NCBI GenBank assembly: GCA_032079965.1
Contig: DAMATJ010000012.1
Coordinates: forward strand, 1 to 64,000
Reading direction: 5' to 3'
From: Pelosinus fermentans_B
GTDB taxonomy: Bacteria; Bacillota; Negativicutes; DSM-13327
Length of the DNA: 64,000 nucleotides
The translations under genes were made by a program, and so were the position numbers. This document shows, piece after piece, positions 15,139-23,456 of the stretch. The notes beneath the pieces were generated by a model. That model saw only the letters and a program-made list of their open reading frames with translations. It was not told where the DNA came from and did not search any database. Each line of letters opens with the position of its first letter. The stretch's first letter is position 1.

Positions 15139-15434
15139 CTACATAAAAAGAGCCCTCCAAAAGGAGAGCTTAGATGGGAGAGAAGTTGTTGAACGACATG
15201 AGAGGTCGTCATAAATAGTATGTCCGATTTAGAAAGATTATATACAGTTAAGGGGAAGGGTAGGGTTGACAGGGGATTAGCGTGGCCAGCAGCCTTGCCA
15301 GGGCCAGCAAAACTGAGACCTATAAACACTCTTTCTATACATAATATGTTCTAGGATAAATAAGGGTGAATTAGTCAGTTAGCAATTGCCTCGTCATATT
15401 TTTGTCATATCTTTTTTCTATAATAGAAACAACA
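15139..15434. other. gene-free stretch
   Basis: Contains a small hairpin AGCCCTCC-AAAA-GGAGAGCT near 15153-15172 and a GC-richer patch at 15240-15310. A minus-strand frame over 15087-15329 overlaps the plus-strand terminator and has no ribosome site, so it is not called. Confidence 0.35.
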
Positions 15435-15492
15435 GATCAGCATAGTCGTGATTAAGGCACCTCTTAAAAAAAAGCCCATGACTATACTGATC
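15435..15492. repeat. 16-bp imperfect inverted repeat ahead of a small gene
   Basis: GATCAGCATAGTCGTG (15435-15450) and CATGACTATACTGATC (15477-15492) are inverted copies with two mismatches, spaced by 26 bases. In RNA this forms a long hairpin 48 bases before the small gene at 15540. It could be a regulatory RNA element or an operator pair. A TATAAT just upstream (about 15418-15423) would place it near the transcript 5' end. Confidence 0.5.
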
Positions 15493-15539
15493 GTTTATAT
15501 AGATCTCCGCAAATTTTTTATTAAGGAGATGGTATTATA

Positions 15540-15638
15540 GTGATATTTGGGTATTGGGTAATGAATCTATTTCAGTTTATTGTGATTGTGGGATTCTTGT
15601 TATATTTGTATCGGGTTAATAAATTATTAAGTGAATGA
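15540..15638 (+). CDS. unrecognised small single-pass membrane protein (32 aa)
   Basis: GTG 15540 follows AAGGAGAT by about 10 bases. The 32-residue product begins MIFGYWVMN, has one hydrophobic span (LFQFIVIVGFLLYLY) and a short charged tail RVNKLLSE. An internal ATG at 15561 is a weaker alternative. A strong terminator at 15700-15735 and the inverted repeat at 15435-15492 frame it as a self-contained transcript. It resembles small membrane peptides that modulate membrane enzymes or sensors, but I cannot assign a family. Confidence 0.5.
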   Translation: MIFGYWVMNLFQFIVIVGFLLYLYRVNKLLSE

Positions 15639-15699
15639 TTGCGTGCATTGATAAAAATGCTTTTTACGCCGCTGGAGATAAATAAGAAATTCATAATAG

Positions 15700-15735
15700 T
15701 CCGTCTTGCCTTTATTTGGTGAGACGGATTTTTTT
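15700..15735 (+). terminator. intrinsic terminator of the small gene
   Basis: TCCGTCT (15700-15706) pairs with AGACGGA (15722-15728), followed by TTTTTTT. Confidence 0.75.
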
Positions 15736-15843
15736 GCCTATTTTCTATGCTAGTTTAATAATAATAGGAATTTTTCCATCAGATCATTGATAAAATGTTC
15801 TGAGGAAGGTACAGCGTTTTATCATCCCGATTGGTAAGAGGAT

Positions 15844-16302
15844 TTAGTGCTTATTGGAATAATCCTTATAAAACCACTTATGAAATTGATACCAGAAATA
15901 CCAGCTGATAAGCCATAAAAGGTAAGAGTGATACCATTTATAGCCGCTGTGATATTCGATTGTATCTGTATAGTGCTCTAGAAAATATTCAGGAATTACC
16001 AGGAGTGTTGTCCATAAGAAAGCCCATTTAATTCTAGACATGGGAGAATATCGAACCCAGAACATCGCTGCAATCGGTACTGTTATCATATTGGCAGTGA
16101 ATGAAATGTCTTCAATAGCTGGGAGAATTCGTATTGGAAATTTCCACCAATTAAAATAGGTTGCTACATAGCACCAAAAATTAGCATAGAGCATGGAGAA
16201 CATAGCGACAGGTATATAAGGTTTCATTCCTTTATATTTTAAAGCTAAGGCAAATAGAGCGATGGCAATCGCTGCATATTGGACTGACAGTTCAATTGAC
16301 AA
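15844..16302 (-). CDS. CBO0543-type integral membrane protein
   Basis: 152 residues rich in Trp and Tyr with about four to five hydrophobic helices: VQYAAIAIALFALAL, YIPVAMFSMLYANFWCYV, MITVPIAAMFW, WAFLWTTLLVIPEYFLEHY and LLWLISWYFWYQF. This pattern matches the CBO0543 family of unknown-function membrane proteins common in spore-forming Firmicutes. The Glu/His pairs in PEYFLEHYTDTIEYHSGYKWYHSY could be functional, but no role is known. It is transcribed alone on the minus strand, with AGGAGGG 8 bases before ATG 16302. Confidence 0.75.
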   Translation of the reverse strand: MSIELSVQYAAIAIALFALALKYKGMKPYIPVAMFSMLYANFWCYVATYFNWWKFPIRILPAIEDISFTANMITVPIAAMFWVRYSPMSRIKWAFLWTTLLVIPEYFLEHYTDTIEYHSGYKWYHSYLLWLISWYFWYQFHKWFYKDYSNKH

Positions 16303-16521
16303 GTGAAAATCCCTCCTAGTGGCATGCCATGTGATATATCATAGTTTCTTGTTTGACGTTAGTACTAATATGCCCGTCTTACCATGTTACATACGATAGG
16401 AGCTTATACTTATGTGTAAAGGTTCTCAAGGTGGGCATACAAGGCAGATGGTATTTGCTGCACAATAGAGTATACTAGAGTGTTAAAAGAAGAGGAAAAA
16501 TGATGAAGGGGTGTCTTTAAA

Positions 16522-17046
16522 ATGAAGATAACAATTAATGGTGGGCACTATCCAGGTCATGATAGTGGTGCAGTTGGCCGTACAGGATTGCAAGAAGCAG
16601 ATATCAATCTTGATATTATGACAAAGGTCGCGAATTTTCTTCGTGCGGTATCCTTTGATGTGCTGGAAGTACAAGTAAATGCATTACGTCACATTGTTGA
16701 TGCTTCAAAAGAATTTGGATCGGATTTGTTTATATCCGTACATTGTAACGGATCTTATGATGCAGAGGCTCAGGGCACAGAGACCTTTTGCTATACATTG
16801 GGGGGCGAAAGTGAAAGATTAGCTGCTTGCATTCAAAAGCAAATCATTGATCATTTAGGGACTGTGGATCGTGGCGTAAAAACAGGGAATTTCTATGTTC
16901 TTCGCATGTCGGAATGTCCGGCAGTTCTTGTAGAAACAGCCTTTATTACAAATGAAAGCGATGAAGCTTTGCTTGCTGATGAAGTGAAGCGTGATGAATT
17001 TGCTGCGGCAATTGCGCGAGGGGTTACTGATTATCTCAGTGCATAA
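16522..17046 (+). CDS. N-acetylmuramoyl-L-alanine amidase (Amidase_3, CwlD-like)
   Basis: 174 residues, close to a bare amidase_3 domain. The zinc ligands are visible: His8 in GGHYPGHDSG, Glu25 in GLQEADINLD, and a second His in FISVHCNGS about residue 75. The catalytic Glu is in VLVETAFITNESD about residue 138. The enzyme cleaves the bond between muramic acid and the peptide in peptidoglycan. No signal peptide or membrane span is present, so it may act inside the cell, be released by lysis, or be exported by an unusual route. A L,D-transpeptidase gene follows 150 bases downstream, suggesting a cell-wall pair. It starts ATG 16522; GAAGGGG lies upstream. Confidence 0.88.
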   Translation: MKITINGGHYPGHDSGAVGRTGLQEADINLDIMTKVANFLRAVSFDVLEVQVNALRHIVDASKEFGSDLFISVHCNGSYDAEAQGTETFCYTLGGESERLAACIQKQIIDHLGTVDRGVKTGNFYVLRMSECPAVLVETAFITNESDEALLADEVKRDEFAAAIARGVTDYLSA

Positions 17047-17193
17047 AGAAATCAGCGTTTACAGTGACGTTTCATTTTCTCTAAATCGTTGCTTTCCATA
17101 GGATCGTAAGCAATAATTTTGATGGTTTTTGAAACTTCTATTCTGACTTTTTCTACATATAGTAGAAAGGTGAAGTGGATAGGGGGAAATCGT

Positions 17194-17910
17194 GTGCTTA
17201 GAATGCATTCAATAATCATAAACTGGCGAAAGACCTATTTCGCAATTGCGTCTGTGATGATATTTGGCCTATTGATTGGCATGCTGGGATTTGAGTATTT
17301 AGATGAGCTGGAATTGGCTGCTATTTCAGGGCAGACAGAGAAAGCACCTACAGGGAAAGTAACCATTGTTGTAAAAATATCCGACCGCATTTTAGAGTTG
17401 CATAATGATGGGAAATTATATAAAACGTATCGCATTGCTGTTGGTAAAAGAGATACGCCGACACCGATCGGCGAATGGATAGTGATTTGGAAGTCATTTC
17501 GATCAGGCGATATTTTCGGGACACGTTTCTTAGGCTTAGATGTTCCTTGGGGGGGATACGGTATTCATGGTACCAATCGGCCATGGAGCATTGGTCATTT
17601 CATCAGCCATGGCTGTATTCGTTTACGTAATAACGACATTGAAGAGCTTTTTGAATGGGTGCCAGTAGGTACACCCGTACGGATTGAAGGGAAGATTATC
17701 CCCATGCAGCGTACGCTGAAATATGAAGCCACTGGTACGGATGTAGTTCAATTGCAAGTAAAACTGAAAAAACTGGGCTATTTGGAAGGGAGAGCCGATG
17801 GATTTTTTAACAGGGATACAGAAGAGGCTGTCAAACGATATCAGCACGATCAAGGTTTGAAAACAAATGGTATTGTCGATCGAAAAATACTGGAACTACT
17901 AGGACTATAA
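17194..17910 (+). CDS. L,D-transpeptidase (YkuD) with peptidoglycan-binding domain
   Basis: 238 residues from GTG 17194, chosen because AGGGGG lies 7 bases upstream; in-frame codons back to 17119 have no ribosome site. An N-terminal membrane anchor (TYFAIASVMIFGLLIGMLG) is followed by a YkuD domain with the catalytic block HGTNRPWSIGHFISHGCIRL (Cys about residue 140). The C-terminal PG_binding_1 module reads VVQLQVKLKKLGYL through KTNGIVDRKILELL. It would form 3-3 crosslinks or attach proteins to peptidoglycan outside the membrane. A terminator follows at 17938. Confidence 0.88.
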   Translation: MLRMHSIIINWRKTYFAIASVMIFGLLIGMLGFEYLDELELAAISGQTEKAPTGKVTIVVKISDRILELHNDGKLYKTYRIAVGKRDTPTPIGEWIVIWKSFRSGDIFGTRFLGLDVPWGGYGIHGTNRPWSIGHFISHGCIRLRNNDIEELFEWVPVGTPVRIEGKIIPMQRTLKYEATGTDVVQLQVKLKKLGYLEGRADGFFNRDTEEAVKRYQHDQGLKTNGIVDRKILELLGL

Positions 17911-17937
17911 GTTATAATAAAATGCAGATAAAATGAT

Positions 17938-17974
17938 AGGAGCGTCCTGCGGGATGCTCCTATTACTTTTTTAT
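17938..17974 (+). terminator. intrinsic terminator after the L,D-transpeptidase
   Basis: AGGAGCGTCC (17938-17947) pairs with GGATGCTCCT (17952-17961), with one G-U, around loop TGCG. A T-rich tail ending TTTTTT follows. Confidence 0.8.
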
Positions 17975-17998
17975 CCAAAGATGTAATCTATGGGGAAA

Positions 17999-18103
17999 TT
18001 TCTAAAAAATTAGTAAAAATTCTAAAATAATAGAAATACTACTAACCTAGGCGGGATATGGAATGGTATGGTATGGGAATGAATTATTCTAAAAATCCAG
18101 AAA
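17999..18103 (+). promoter_or_regulatory. three candidate activator-binding dyads upstream of the CitMHS-AtuA operon
   Basis: Three 18-base dyads of the form TTTCT-N8-AGAAA lie upstream of the sigma-54 promoter: TTTCTAAAAAATTAGTAA (17999-18016), ATTCTAAAATAATAGAAA (18019-18036) and ATTCTAAAAATCCAGAAA (18086-18103). The first two are 20 bases apart centre to centre (two helical turns). The same dyad occurs twice upstream of the second sigma-54 promoter. They are proposed upstream activating sites for the activator encoded at 23457. Confidence 0.55.
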
Positions 18104-18165
18104 GCAGCGAGGCAAGATATGGGGCGATATCCTTGAATATACCCATTTCTTAAGGAATTAGGATT

Positions 18166-18181
18166 TGGCATGCTTCTTGCA
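18166..18181 (+). promoter_or_regulatory. sigma-54 promoter of the CitMHS-AtuA operon
   Basis: TGGCATGCTTCTTGCA matches TGGCAYRN4TTGCW at every defined position except R/N spacing details, with the -24 GG and -12 GC correctly spaced. The operon start codon is 79 bases downstream. A sigma-54 activator gene is in the same cluster. Confidence 0.85.
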
Positions 18182-18259
18182 ATTGTAATTATTATCATTT
18201 GAATAAAGAGAAAATAATACATTTTATTCATTTATTCTAAAAAATAAGGAGGAAAGTAG

Positions 18260-19558
18260 ATGTTAGCACTTTTAGGTTTATTAACAATCGTAATATTACT
18301 GGCAGTAATTATTACAAAACGTATGTCGCCTTTAGTTGCCTTAATTGTAATTCCCATTATAGCCGCATTACTTGGCGGTTTTGGCTTAGGTACTAGTAAG
18401 TTTATCATCAGCGGCATTCAGAATATTGCACCAGTAGCTACTATGTTTGTTTTTGCAATTTTGTTCTTTGGTGTAATGGGTGATGCAGGATTATTTGATC
18501 CGATTATCAACAGGGTTTTAAAAGCCGTAGGTGCAAGCCCGCCTAGGATTTTAATGGGCACTGCTCTTTTGGCTTTGCTCATTCATCTGGATGGTTCAGG
18601 GGCAGTGTGCTTTCTGATTACGATTCCAGCCATGCTCCCTATCTATGAGAGACTGAAAATGGATAAGAGACTGTTGTGCTTAATGGTATCTATGGCGGCG
18701 GGGATTAACTATCTGCCTTGGACGGGACCCACTCTGCGAGCTGCTGCAGCCTTTAAGGTACCAGTTACTGAGGTTTTTACACCCTTAGTTATTCCTCAAA
18801 TCGTAGGTCTAGTCTACATGTTTACCGTGGCATATTTATTAGGGAAAAGAGAGGCTCGCCGTCTGGGGATTAAAGATGGTGAAGTAACGGATATCGTTTT
18901 AACAAGAGAATTAAAGGATGAAGAAAAAATCCTCAGACGTCCGAACGTATTTTGGATCAATGCTGTTCTTGCCCTTGTGGTTATGGGGGTAATGATTGCA
19001 GGCATCGTTGATCCGGCACCTATGTTTATGATTGGTACTGTATTGGCATTGATGATTAATTATCCTAAAGTCGGAGAGCAAAAGGCTCGTGTAGATGCTC
19101 ATGCCAAAGCGGCCTTAATGATGGCAAGTATTTTGCTGGCTGCAGGGTCCTTTGTGGGGATTATGAGCGGTACAAAAATGATCACGGCTATGGCTCAGGT
19201 GGCTGTTTCCTTTGTTCCTCCTGCCTTAGCTCAACATATTCCTTTTGCCATGGGGATTATATCCATGCCCCTTAGTTTAATTTTTGATCCAGACTCCTTT
19301 TATTTTGGTGTTTTGCCGGTAGTAGCTGAAGTAGGACAAATGCTGGGTGTTCAGCCTCTTGCTGTAGCGCAGGCAGCTCTTATGGGACAGATGACAGTAG
19401 GTTTTCCGGTGAGTCCGTTGACTCCTGCCACTTTCTTAATTATCGGTCTTACGGGAATTGAATTAGGAGAACACCAAAAGTTTTCGATTCCGTATCTTTG
19501 GCTGGCTTCTATCATTATGACGATTACTTGCGCAATTGTTGGAGTTTTCCCATTTTAG
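18260..19558 (+). CDS. CitMHS-family carboxylate transporter
   Basis: 432 residues, almost entirely hydrophobic, with about 11-12 membrane helices. Family marks include the N-terminal TKRMSPLVALIVIPIIAALLGGFG, a helix with HLDGSGAVCFLITIPAMLPIY, and YLPWTGPTLRAAAA near the middle, typical of the CitMHS (citrate-metal:proton) group. It imports a small organic acid, perhaps as a metal complex; the exact ligand is unknown. It is the first gene behind the sigma-54 promoter at 18166 and is followed by the AtuA pair, so its substrate is probably what AtuA processes. ATG 18260 follows AAGGAGGAAAG. Confidence 0.85.
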   Translation: MLALLGLLTIVILLAVIITKRMSPLVALIVIPIIAALLGGFGLGTSKFIISGIQNIAPVATMFVFAILFFGVMGDAGLFDPIINRVLKAVGASPPRILMGTALLALLIHLDGSGAVCFLITIPAMLPIYERLKMDKRLLCLMVSMAAGINYLPWTGPTLRAAAAFKVPVTEVFTPLVIPQIVGLVYMFTVAYLLGKREARRLGIKDGEVTDIVLTRELKDEEKILRRPNVFWINAVLALVVMGVMIAGIVDPAPMFMIGTVLALMINYPKVGEQKARVDAHAKAALMMASILLAAGSFVGIMSGTKMITAMAQVAVSFVPPALAQHIPFAMGIISMPLSLIFDPDSFYFGVLPVVAEVGQMLGVQPLAVAQAALMGQMTVGFPVSPLTPATFLIIGLTGIELGEHQKFSIPYLWLASIIMTITCAIVGVFPF

Positions 19559-19591
19559 GGATTTTATGAAAAAATAGAGAGGTGTGATCCT

Positions 19592-20932
19592 ATGAGAACA
19601 ATTAGAATCGGCTCAGGTGCTGGTTATTCAGGTGATCGAATTGAACCGGCAGTTGAGTTAGTAGAAAAGGGAGATATTCAATATTTAATATTTGAGTGCT
19701 TGGCAGAAAGAACCATTGCAATCGCTCAACAAGCTAAAATGAAAGATCCTAATGCAGGATATGATGGACTGTTAGCCCAGCGTATGGAGGCTGTATTGCT
19801 CGGATGCAAGAAAAAGGGCATTAAGATTATAACCAATATGGGTGCTGCTAATTCCATTGCAGGGGCGCAAAAGATCAAAGAGATTGCTCAGCAATTAGGG
19901 ATTAGCGGGCTGAAAATTGCGGCAGTGACGGGGGATGATGTTGTAAACGTTGTACGGGATGGAGAGTACACGATTTTAGAAACTGGTGAAAAATTGTCAA
20001 CGATAAAAGACAATATTGTTTCTGCAAATGCGTATCTTGGTACGAGGCCAATTGTGGAAGCACTTCGTGATGATGCGGATGTCATTATTACCGGACGGGT
20101 TGCTGATCCGGCGCTGTTTATGGCACCTTTGCTGTATGAATTTAATTGGTCTGAGGAGAATTGGAATATCATGGGGCAAGGCACTGTGATTGGCCATCTG
20201 CTGGAATGTGCCGGGCAGATTACAGGCGGATATTTCGCAGATCCAGGTTATAAAGATGTACAAGGATTGGCTCGTTTAGGTTTCCCTATTGCCGAGGTGC
20301 AGGAAGATGGAACCTTTGTGATTACAAAAGTTCCAGGATCAGGCGGTAAAGTGACGCTGGCGACTTGCAAAGAGCAGCTGCTTTATGAAATCCACAATCC
20401 AGCAGCCTATATCACACCTGATGTAGTGGCTGATTTTACAGGTGTTACGTTTACCCAGGTTAGGGAAAATGAGATACAAGTCACAGGCGGAAAAGGACAG
20501 CCTAAAACCGAATCCCTAAAAGTTTCTATTGGCTATGTTGACAGCTATATGGGCGAAGGACAAATCAGCTATGCCGGGCCGGGAGCGGTAAATCGCGGAA
20601 AACTGGCGTTAGAAATTGTTGAGGAAAGACTTAATCTTATCGGCGTTTTGTATCAAGAGCTTAAACTGGATCTCATTGGCATTGATTCTCTTCACGGTTC
20701 TAACCTATCGAAAACGGATCATGAACCTTATGAGGTGCGTGCCAGAGTAACTGGTCGTACGCAAAACATGAAGGAAGCTGTTCGAATTGGTAATGAAGTA
20801 GAGACTCTCTACACAAATGGTCCGGCAGGAGGCGGTGGAGCTACCAAATCTGCTAAGCAGGTGGTAGCCATGGTCTCTGCCTTGGTTCCTCGTTCATTAA
20901 TCAATTATAAACTGCATTATGAGGTGATCTAA
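19592..20932 (+). CDS. AtuA-family (DUF1446) protein
   Basis: 446 residues. The N-terminus MRTIRIGSGAGYSGDRIEPA, then LIFECLAERTIA, NMGAANSIAG, ITGRVADPALFMAPL, and GPAGGGGATKSAKQVVA are typical of the AtuA family, named from the Pseudomonas acyclic-terpene-utilisation cluster, where its exact reaction is still unsettled. Here it lacks the C-terminal ferredoxin-fold extension seen in longer members; that part is the next gene. The neighbourhood (carboxylate transporter, CoA transferase, thiolase) suggests a hydroxy- or branched carboxylic acid rather than a terpene. ATG 19592 follows AGAGAGGTGTG. Confidence 0.88.
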   Translation: MRTIRIGSGAGYSGDRIEPAVELVEKGDIQYLIFECLAERTIAIAQQAKMKDPNAGYDGLLAQRMEAVLLGCKKKGIKIITNMGAANSIAGAQKIKEIAQQLGISGLKIAAVTGDDVVNVVRDGEYTILETGEKLSTIKDNIVSANAYLGTRPIVEALRDDADVIITGRVADPALFMAPLLYEFNWSEENWNIMGQGTVIGHLLECAGQITGGYFADPGYKDVQGLARLGFPIAEVQEDGTFVITKVPGSGGKVTLATCKEQLLYEIHNPAAYITPDVVADFTGVTFTQVRENEIQVTGGKGQPKTESLKVSIGYVDSYMGEGQISYAGPGAVNRGKLALEIVEERLNLIGVLYQELKLDLIGIDSLHGSNLSKTDHEPYEVRARVTGRTQNMKEAVRIGNEVETLYTNGPAGGGGATKSAKQVVAMVSALVPRSLINYKLHYEVI

Positions 20933-20933
20933 G

Positions 20934-21245
20934 ATGAAATTAAGAGAACTTGCTCACTCACGAACTGGAGACAAAGGTAATATCTCCAATATTTCCGTAA
21001 TTGCTCATGATCCAGCACAATATCCCATTCTTGAAAAATATGTTACTGCAGAGGTTGTTAAAGAATTCTTTGCAGAAATTGTAAAAGGTGATGTGATCCG
21101 CTATACACTTCCTAGCATTGGTGCCCTTAATTTTGTACTTTACAGTGCACTTGGCGGTGGAGTAACTCGTACTTTATCTCTGGATGCTCATGGAAAAGGT
21201 CTTAGTTCCGCTCTAATGAATTTAGAAATCCCTCTGGAAGAGTAG
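20934..21245 (+). CDS. AtuA-associated small protein
   Basis: 103 residues. It matches the small domain that forms the C-terminus of long AtuA proteins or is encoded right after short ones: LRELAHSRTGDKGNISNISVIA at the start, IRYTLPSIGALNFVLYSALGGGVTRTL in the middle and GKGLSSALMNLEI at the end. The RTGDKGN and GGGVTRTL segments look like conserved active or binding loops. It begins one base after the AtuA stop, so the two are translationally coupled and probably form one complex. A strong terminator follows at 21285. Confidence 0.85.
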   Translation: MKLRELAHSRTGDKGNISNISVIAHDPAQYPILEKYVTAEVVKEFFAEIVKGDVIRYTLPSIGALNFVLYSALGGGVTRTLSLDAHGKGLSSALMNLEIPLEE

Positions 21246-21284
21246 TGACAATTAAAATAATAAACTGTTGTGGTTATGACAACA

Positions 21285-21322
21285 GACAAAAGACATTTAT
21301 TGTAAAATAAATGTCTTTTGTC
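21285..21322 (+). terminator. terminator of the AtuA operon
   Basis: A perfect 16-bp stem: GACAAAAGACATTTAT (21285-21300) with ATAAATGTCTTTTGTC (21307-21322), loop TGTAAA. Only a short mixed tail follows. Confidence 0.7.
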
Positions 21323-21405
21323 GTGCAATAAACAGGATATCAGCGACTATTTTGTGTAGATTATTGTTGAAAATTGTAAAAAAATATCTTTTTAAGGAGT
21401 CTAAA

Positions 21406-23385
21406 ATGAATTCAATTCGAACAAAATTGCTTGTGGGTGTTGGTTTACTGATTTCAATATCATTAGGTATATTATGGGCTTTTAATTACTGGAACACAAA
21501 ACAACTGCTAATTAAAGACACTGAGGAGTATATCACCTTACAGGCCGTAACTACAGGAAACCAAGTTGGTGAATTTTTTACTTCCCGCATTGCAGAGATT
21601 TCCTTAATAGCTAATTCTCCTACGATGGTGGAGGGAGATCACCAAGCTATCATTGGTTATTTAAAAACGGAAGAACAGCGTGAGCAAAAAAAATATATCC
21701 GATTCTTTTTTACAGATCAAGCGGGAAATGTGTTTTATACAGATGGATCAAGTGCGAATATTGCCCAGCGGGATTATTTTAAAAAGGTTATGGCAACAGG
21801 ACAAGCATTTGCCCCAGATCCTGTAATATCGAGGGTCGACGGGAAACCGATTATAACAGTGGTTGCTCCTATTAAAAAAGGCAATGCAGTAGTGGGGATT
21901 CTAGGAGGATCGGTCCCATTAGAGAATGCAGCGAGTGATGTGGTAAAAATTAAGATAGGAGAGACAGGACGCGCCTTCATTCTAAAAAATGATGGTGTGG
22001 TGATTGTTCATCCTGAGGCGGAAAAAATAATGAAAGCAAATTTACTGACAGATGAAGAGAGTGATGTCAGTTTGAAAGATGCTGCCGGCAGGATGGTGAA
22101 AGGAGAAAGCGGCATTGCCCATTATAGCGATCAGAAGATTGATAATTACATTGCTTACGCCCCGGTTAGCGGAACGGATTGGAGTATTGGTGTAAGTGTT
22201 CCTGTTAACGAGGTGATGGGGAAACTACAAAAATTTATGTTTTCTGCAGGGATTAGTTTTGTTATTATATTGTTGATATCCATCAGTATTGTTTTCTTTT
22301 TCGCTGGGTACTTGGCCAAGCCAATTCAAGCATTAAGTGAGTTTGCGAATCGTATTGCCAAGGGTGATTTATCAATGGAAGAATTGGAGATTCATTCGAA
22401 AGATGAAATTGGGGCTTTGGCAAAGGCTTTTGCACTAATGGTGAGAACTCTGCGTGATCTCTTAAGAAAAATTGGGCAGACAGCAGAACAGCTGGCAGCA
22501 TCTTCCCAGGAGCTGACGGCTAACTCGGAACAATCCGCTCAGTCTTCGGGTCAGGTAGCCTCATTGATTGTTGAAGTGGCAGCGGCAGCAGAAGGGCAGA
22601 AGTCATCTACCAGTGAAATGTTAAAAACAATGGAATTTATGGACGGTGGAATACAAAAGGTGGTAGAAAAAAATAGCTTTATGACAGGTGTTACCGAAAA
22701 AACTGCAGGCTCTGCCTCTGAAGGGGATAAGGTTGTAAAAGAGGCCATCCAGCAAATGCAGAGCATTGAAGATACAGTAGCAGATTCAGCTCTTGTTGTA
22801 GAAGTGCTGGGAGAGCGCTCAAAGGAAATCGGCAATATTGTTGGTGTAATTTCAACACTTGCAGGACAAACTAACCTTTTAGCTCTAAATGCTGCGATAG
22901 AGGCGGCCAGAGCTGGTGAACAAGGGCGAGGTTTCGCGGTAGTAGCTGATGAAGTACGAAAATTAGCTGAGCAGTCTCATCACGCTGCAGAGCAAATTGC
23001 TGAATTAATTAAGGAAATTCAGATAGAAATTGATAAAGCAGTCGCAGCAATGAAGAAAGGGACAGAAGAGGCTGCATTGGGGACAACTGTAATTCAGCAT
23101 GCCAAAGAACGATTTGGGGAAATTACTCATTTGGTAAATGAAGTAGCAGCGCAAGTAAGCGATATTGAAAGTGAAATCCAGGGCATGGCAAAGAGCAGTG
23201 AAAAAATTGTGTATGCAGTGCGTGATGTGGATACGGACAGCAGGCGTACGGCAGAACAAACACAGGAAATTTCTGCGAGTATAGAAGAGCAGTCAGCTGC
23301 ATCAGAAGAACTGGCTGCTTCCAGCAGGAGCTTAGCAATCATGGCAGAAGAACTGCAGGAGGCAGTACATAAGTTTACATTCTGA
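21406..23385 (+). CDS. methyl-accepting chemotaxis protein with dCache sensor
   Basis: 659 residues from ATG 21406, preceded by TTTAAGGAGT; the longer frame from 21352 has no ribosome site. There is a first membrane span (LLVGVGLLISISLGILWAF), an extracellular double-Cache region about residues 35-275 with RDYFKKVMATGQAF, SRVDGKPIITVVAPI and HPE, then a second span FSAGISFVIILLISISIVFFFAGY. HAMP follows, and the signalling tip IGVISTLAGQTNLLALNAAIEAARAGE is near residue 490. It sits between the two sigma-54 operons and next to their activator, so it may sense the same substrate. dCache domains commonly bind amino or carboxylic acids. Confidence 0.9.
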   Translation: MNSIRTKLLVGVGLLISISLGILWAFNYWNTKQLLIKDTEEYITLQAVTTGNQVGEFFTSRIAEISLIANSPTMVEGDHQAIIGYLKTEEQREQKKYIRFFFTDQAGNVFYTDGSSANIAQRDYFKKVMATGQAFAPDPVISRVDGKPIITVVAPIKKGNAVVGILGGSVPLENAASDVVKIKIGETGRAFILKNDGVVIVHPEAEKIMKANLLTDEESDVSLKDAAGRMVKGESGIAHYSDQKIDNYIAYAPVSGTDWSIGVSVPVNEVMGKLQKFMFSAGISFVIILLISISIVFFFAGYLAKPIQALSEFANRIAKGDLSMEELEIHSKDEIGALAKAFALMVRTLRDLLRKIGQTAEQLAASSQELTANSEQSAQSSGQVASLIVEVAAAAEGQKSSTSEMLKTMEFMDGGIQKVVEKNSFMTGVTEKTAGSASEGDKVVKEAIQQMQSIEDTVADSALVVEVLGERSKEIGNIVGVISTLAGQTNLLALNAAIEAARAGEQGRGFAVVADEVRKLAEQSHHAAEQIAELIKEIQIEIDKAVAAMKKGTEEAALGTTVIQHAKERFGEITHLVNEVAAQVSDIESEIQGMAKSSEKIVYAVRDVDTDSRRTAEQTQEISASIEEQSAASEELAASSRSLAIMAEELQEAVHKFTF

Positions 23386-23456
23386 TGGTTGTTGTTATAG
23401 GTAATTAAATTTTGCAAGATAGGTGGTTAGAAACAGAGTAAGGTTAGGAGGATAGT

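Noticed and set aside
15087..15329. 80-codon minus-strand frame
   Set aside because: No ribosome site; it overlaps the plus-strand terminator at 15109 and its composition is not coding-like.
15139..15434. Considered for a cyclic-di-GMP riboswitch
   Set aside because: The conserved core of that class was not found.
15435..15492. Inverted repeat considered as ends of an insertion sequence
   Set aside because: Only 26 bases lie between the arms and there is no transposase; a hairpin or operator is more likely.
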